Source: Pseudomonas sp. Fl4BN1 (lineage in GTDB: Bacteria; Pseudomonadota; Gammaproteobacteria; Pseudomonadales; Pseudomonadaceae). Taken from it: 64,000 nucleotides of DNA. How positions within the stretch are numbered: position 1 is the stretch's first letter; every line of letters starts with the position of its first letter. A program made the translations under genes and the position numbers. This document shows, in pieces, positions 61,758 through 64,000 of this stretch. Location of the stretch: positions 62,001-126,000 of the forward strand of contig NZ_JAAARM010000013.1 in assembly GCF_009908285.1 (NCBI RefSeq), in the 5' to 3' direction. Below the pieces are notes generated by a model. It saw only the letters and a program-made list of their open reading frames with translations, was not told the origin of the DNA and searched no databases.

Positions 61758-62792
61758 TTAGTTGTGAGCGTGCAGCGCTTCGTTCAGCTCGATCGCCGAC
61801 TTGTGGGTCTTGCATTCCACGGCGCCGGTTTCCGAGTTGCGACGGAACAGCAGGTCTGGCTGGCCGGCCAGTTCCCGGGCCTTGAGCACTTTCACCAACT
61901 GGTTGTTTTCATCCAGCAGCGCCACCTTGGTGCCGGCGGTCACGTACAGGCCCGACTCCACGGTGTTGCGATCACCCAACGGAATGCCGATACCGGCGTT
62001 GGCGCCGATCAGGCAGCCTTCGCCGACCTTGATCACGATGTTGCCGCCGCCCGACAGGGTGCCCATGGTCGAGCAGCCGCCACCCAGGTCCGAGCCCTTG
62101 CCGACGAAGACGCCCGCGGAAACGCGGCCTTCGATCATGCCCGGGCCTTCGGTGCCGGCGTTGAAGTTGACGAAGCCTTCGTGCATCACGGTGGTGCCTT
62201 CGCCTATGTAGGCGCCCAGGCGGATCCGTGCGCTGTCAGCGATACGCACGCCACTCGGCACCACGTAGTCGGTCATTTTCGGGAACTTGTCCACCGAGAA
62301 CACTTCCAGCAGCTCGCCGCGCAGGCGCGCTTCCAGTTGCCGCTCGGCCAGTTCGCCGAGGTCGATCGCACCCTGGCTGGTCCAGGCCACGTTCGGCAGC
62401 AGTGGGAACACCCCGGCCAGGCTCAGGCCGTGCGGCTTGACCAGGCGGTGGGACAGTAGGTGCAGCTTGAGGTAGGCCTCTGGAGTCGAGGTCAGTTGCG
62501 CGTCTTCGGCCAGCAGGGTGGCGACCAGAGGCTTGTGGCTCTCGGCCAGGCGGGTCAGCAGGGCTACCTGGGTAGCGTCGATGCCTTTCAGGGCATCGGC
62601 CATTTGCGCGGCCTGGGCGGTGGTAAAGGCGATGGCCTGGTTGCCTTCGCTGTAGCCGAGGATTGGAGCCACGGCTGCCAGGATTTCGGCAGAAGGCTTG
62701 AGCAATGGTGCGGCGTAGAACACTTCCAGCCATGCACCTTGACGATTCTGGGTACCGACACCAAAGGCCAGGCTGAACAGAGTAGTGGACAT
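61758..62792 (-). CDS. dapD: 2,3,4,5-tetrahydropyridine-2,6-dicarboxylate N-succinyltransferase DapD
   Basis: 344 residues. The succinylase step of diaminopimelate/lysine synthesis. A left-handed beta-helix of hexapeptide repeats (ADSARIRLGAYIGEGTTVMH; GMIEGRVSAGVFVGKGSDLG; GGNIVIKVGEGCLIGANAGI) makes up the second half. This is the long Pseudomonas form of DapD. Works with DapE (54991-56142). ATG with AAGAGGTAACTGC upstream. Confidence 0.96.
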   Translation of the reverse strand: MSTTLFSLAFGVGTQNRQGAWLEVFYAAPLLKPSAEILAAVAPILGYSEGNQAIAFTTAQAAQMADALKGIDATQVALLTRLAESHKPLVATLLAEDAQLTSTPEAYLKLHLLSHRLVKPHGLSLAGVFPLLPNVAWTSQGAIDLGELAERQLEARLRGELLEVFSVDKFPKMTDYVVPSGVRIADSARIRLGAYIGEGTTVMHEGFVNFNAGTEGPGMIEGRVSAGVFVGKGSDLGGGCSTMGTLSGGGNIVIKVGEGCLIGANAGIGIPLGDRNTVESGLYVTAGTKVALLDENNQLVKVLKARELAGQPDLLFRRNSETGAVECKTHKSAIELNEALHAHN

Positions 62793-62825
62793 GCAGTTAC
62801 CTCTTGCGAAATTGAGTGAGCAGGC

Positions 62826-63188
62826 TTACTTGAGCGCCGCTGCGTAAAGGTCTGGCTTGAAGCCAATCAGGGTCTTGTCTCCGAGATCGAGCACCGGGCG
62901 CTTGATCATCGAAGGTTGCGCGAGCATCAGTTCAACGGCTTTCGCCTGGTCGAGATCGGCTTTGCTTTCGTCATCGAGTTTGCGAAAGGTCGTGCCCGCG
63001 CGGTTCAACACCACCTGCCAGCCGTGCTCGTTGCACCACTGATTCAGGTGCTCACGGTCAATGCCGGAGGTTTTGTAGTCATGGAAGTCATAGCTGACAG
63101 CGTGTTCATCAAGCCAGGTGCGCGCCTTTTTCATGGTGTCACAGGCTTTGATGCCGAAAAGGTGCAACGTTTTACTTGAAACGGTCAA
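62826..63188 (-). CDS. ArsC/Spx family protein (YffB-like)
   Basis: 120 residues. A thioredoxin-fold ArsC-like protein with IKACDTMKKARTWL (one Cys, CDTM rather than CxxC), NRAGTTFRKL and MIKRPVLDLG. YffB-type proteins lack proven arsenate reductase activity, so a glutathione-dependent thiol role is more likely. Start is a TTG at 63188, supported by AAAGGGGGC upstream; no ATG is available before the Cys motif. It precedes dapD by 33 bp, much as yffB precedes dapE in E. coli. Confidence 0.88.
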   Translation of the reverse strand: MTVSSKTLHLFGIKACDTMKKARTWLDEHAVSYDFHDYKTSGIDREHLNQWCNEHGWQVVLNRAGTTFRKLDDESKADLDQAKAVELMLAQPSMIKRPVLDLGDKTLIGFKPDLYAAALK

Positions 63189-63425
63189 GGAATTGCCCCC
63201 TTTGGAGATGCTGGAGTTGGAAGGTCACGGATTATGCCACGACCGCAGCGGTTCGGCGTCGGCTGCTGCGGGGCTTTGTCGCATTGTATTTCAGCGTAGT
63301 CAGGGCCTTGCGACCTTTGTGCAGCGGCGAAACCTTAGCTTAAGTGGCTAATATGGCACTTCTGCGGTGAATGATCGCCGTCGTTGCATGTCTGCTTTGA
63401 AGGTTCAGATCGGGAAATCCGCTTT

Positions 63426-64000
63426 ATGCAAACCGCCTATACCGTGCTCATCATGCTGATGCTGGTGAGCCTCTCGCGTCTCGTCGGCCGGGTCATTCCG
63501 TTGCCGTTGCCGCTGGTGCAGATTGCCGCTGGAGCCCTGTTGGCATGGCCGACCCTGGGGCTGCATGTGGCCCTGGATCCGGAGTTGTTTCTCTTTCTGT
63601 TTCTTCCGCCATTGCTGTTTTCTGATGGTTGGCGCATGCCCAAGCGCGAGTTCTGGCGCTTGCGGGGGCCCATCCTGACCCTGGCAGTGGGCCTGGTGCT
63701 GTTCACCGTGGTGGGTGCCGGTTATTTCATTCACTGGCTGTTGCCGAGCATCCCCTTGCCGGTGGCCTTTGCCCTGGCGGCCGTGCTATCGCCTACTGAC
63801 GCCGTGGCAGTGTCGGCGATTTCCCAGAATCGCTTGCCGACTCCGCTGATGCACATGCTCCAGGGTGAGGCGCTGATGAACGACGCCTCGGGTCTGGTGA
63901 CTTTCAAGTTCGCCCTGGTGGCGGCCATCACTGGCGTGTTTTCCCTGGCCAACGCCAGCCTGACTTTTGTCCTGGTGGCCGTCGGTGGGCTGGCAGTCGG
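63426..64000 (+). CDS. Na+/H+ antiporter, CPA1 type (partial)
   Basis: The first 191 residues are in the window; the gene runs off the end. Hydrophobic segments start at once (YTVLIMLMLVSLSRLVGRVI). The ion-site blocks ALAAVLSPTDAVAVSAI and LQGEALMNDASGLVTFKFA match the conserved Asp-bearing motifs of the NhaP/CPA1 family. It is expected to exchange sodium (or potassium) for protons. Divergent from the ArsC-like gene, 237 bp away. Confidence 0.92.
   Translation, partial: MQTAYTVLIMLMLVSLSRLVGRVIPLPLPLVQIAAGALLAWPTLGLHVALDPELFLFLFLPPLLFSDGWRMPKREFWRLRGPILTLAVGLVLFTVVGAGYFIHWLLPSIPLPVAFALAAVLSPTDAVAVSAISQNRLPTPLMHMLQGEALMNDASGLVTFKFALVAAITGVFSLANASLTFVLVAVGGLAV

Noticed and set aside
62826..63188. 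Arsenate reductase of an ars operon
   Set aside because: No arsB/arsR/arsH neighbours; the YffB-like sequence and dapD adjacency point to a thiol-related role.

Overview
The window is about 63% GC chromosomal DNA from a Pseudomonas, most likely of the P. fluorescens group (P. protegens/chlororaphis-like). The evidence is a complete wsp chemosensory cluster, Pseudomonas-type REP/REPIN palindromes between genes, Pseudomonas-restricted families (DUF6124/DUF3077, DUF4398 lipoproteins) and gene order that, from memory, follows P. aeruginosa PAO1 PA3723-PA3725, then PA3673-PA3708, then PA1159-PA1163. The window is mostly conserved core genome. I saw no prophage, transposase, CRISPR array, rRNA or tRNA.

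Layout. 1-5400: the tail of an unidentified gene, a single-HKD phospholipase D-like protein, two paralogous membrane-anchored repeat proteins on the minus strand (one broken by a one-base frameshift) and yaeQ. 5448-9390: recJ, a DUF6124 gene behind a long, strongly folded leader, and an OYE-family flavin oxidoreductase. 9408-9875: a tandem array of REPINs with an exact 99-bp period. 9900-16088: opgD (periplasmic glucan), a GNAT protein, a TetR/DUF418 pair with a perfect palindromic operator, and an uncharacterised three-gene envelope operon. 16392-25813: a DUF533/TerB-like gene and then wspA-B-C-D-E-F-R, the surface-sensing pathway that controls cyclic-di-GMP through the diguanylate cyclase WspR.

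25832-35459: prfB with its programmed +1 frameshift, lysS, a TetR regulator, a lipoprotein, a QEGLA-motif protein, an alpha/beta hydrolase with a small membrane partner, and the DUF4398/LptF-like envelope lipoproteins behind a possible AlgU promoter. 35665-44422: ppc, adk, tsaB, a small-protein/DUF72 pair, a PEP-mutase-family enzyme, an extensin-like protein, an internally duplicated unknown protein and rsmJ. 44554-49445: a TetR repressor divergent from a MexJK-like RND efflux pair, with nested palindromes between them. 49491-53160: DUF4197, a YbaY-like lipoprotein and plsB.

53408-63188: cold-shock protein, an acidic unknown, rlmA-dapE, ndvB, tcdA facing csdE-csdA, dapD and an ArsC/YffB-like gene. 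CsdA, CsdE and TcdA are the parts of one sulfur-relay/tRNA ct6A module. The window ends inside a CPA1-type Na+/H+ antiporter gene. The features most worth following up are the folded DUF6124 leader with a sequestered Shine-Dalgarno, the 99-bp REPIN array, the frameshifted paralogue and the three-gene envelope operon. All comparisons with other genomes are from memory and were not computed.
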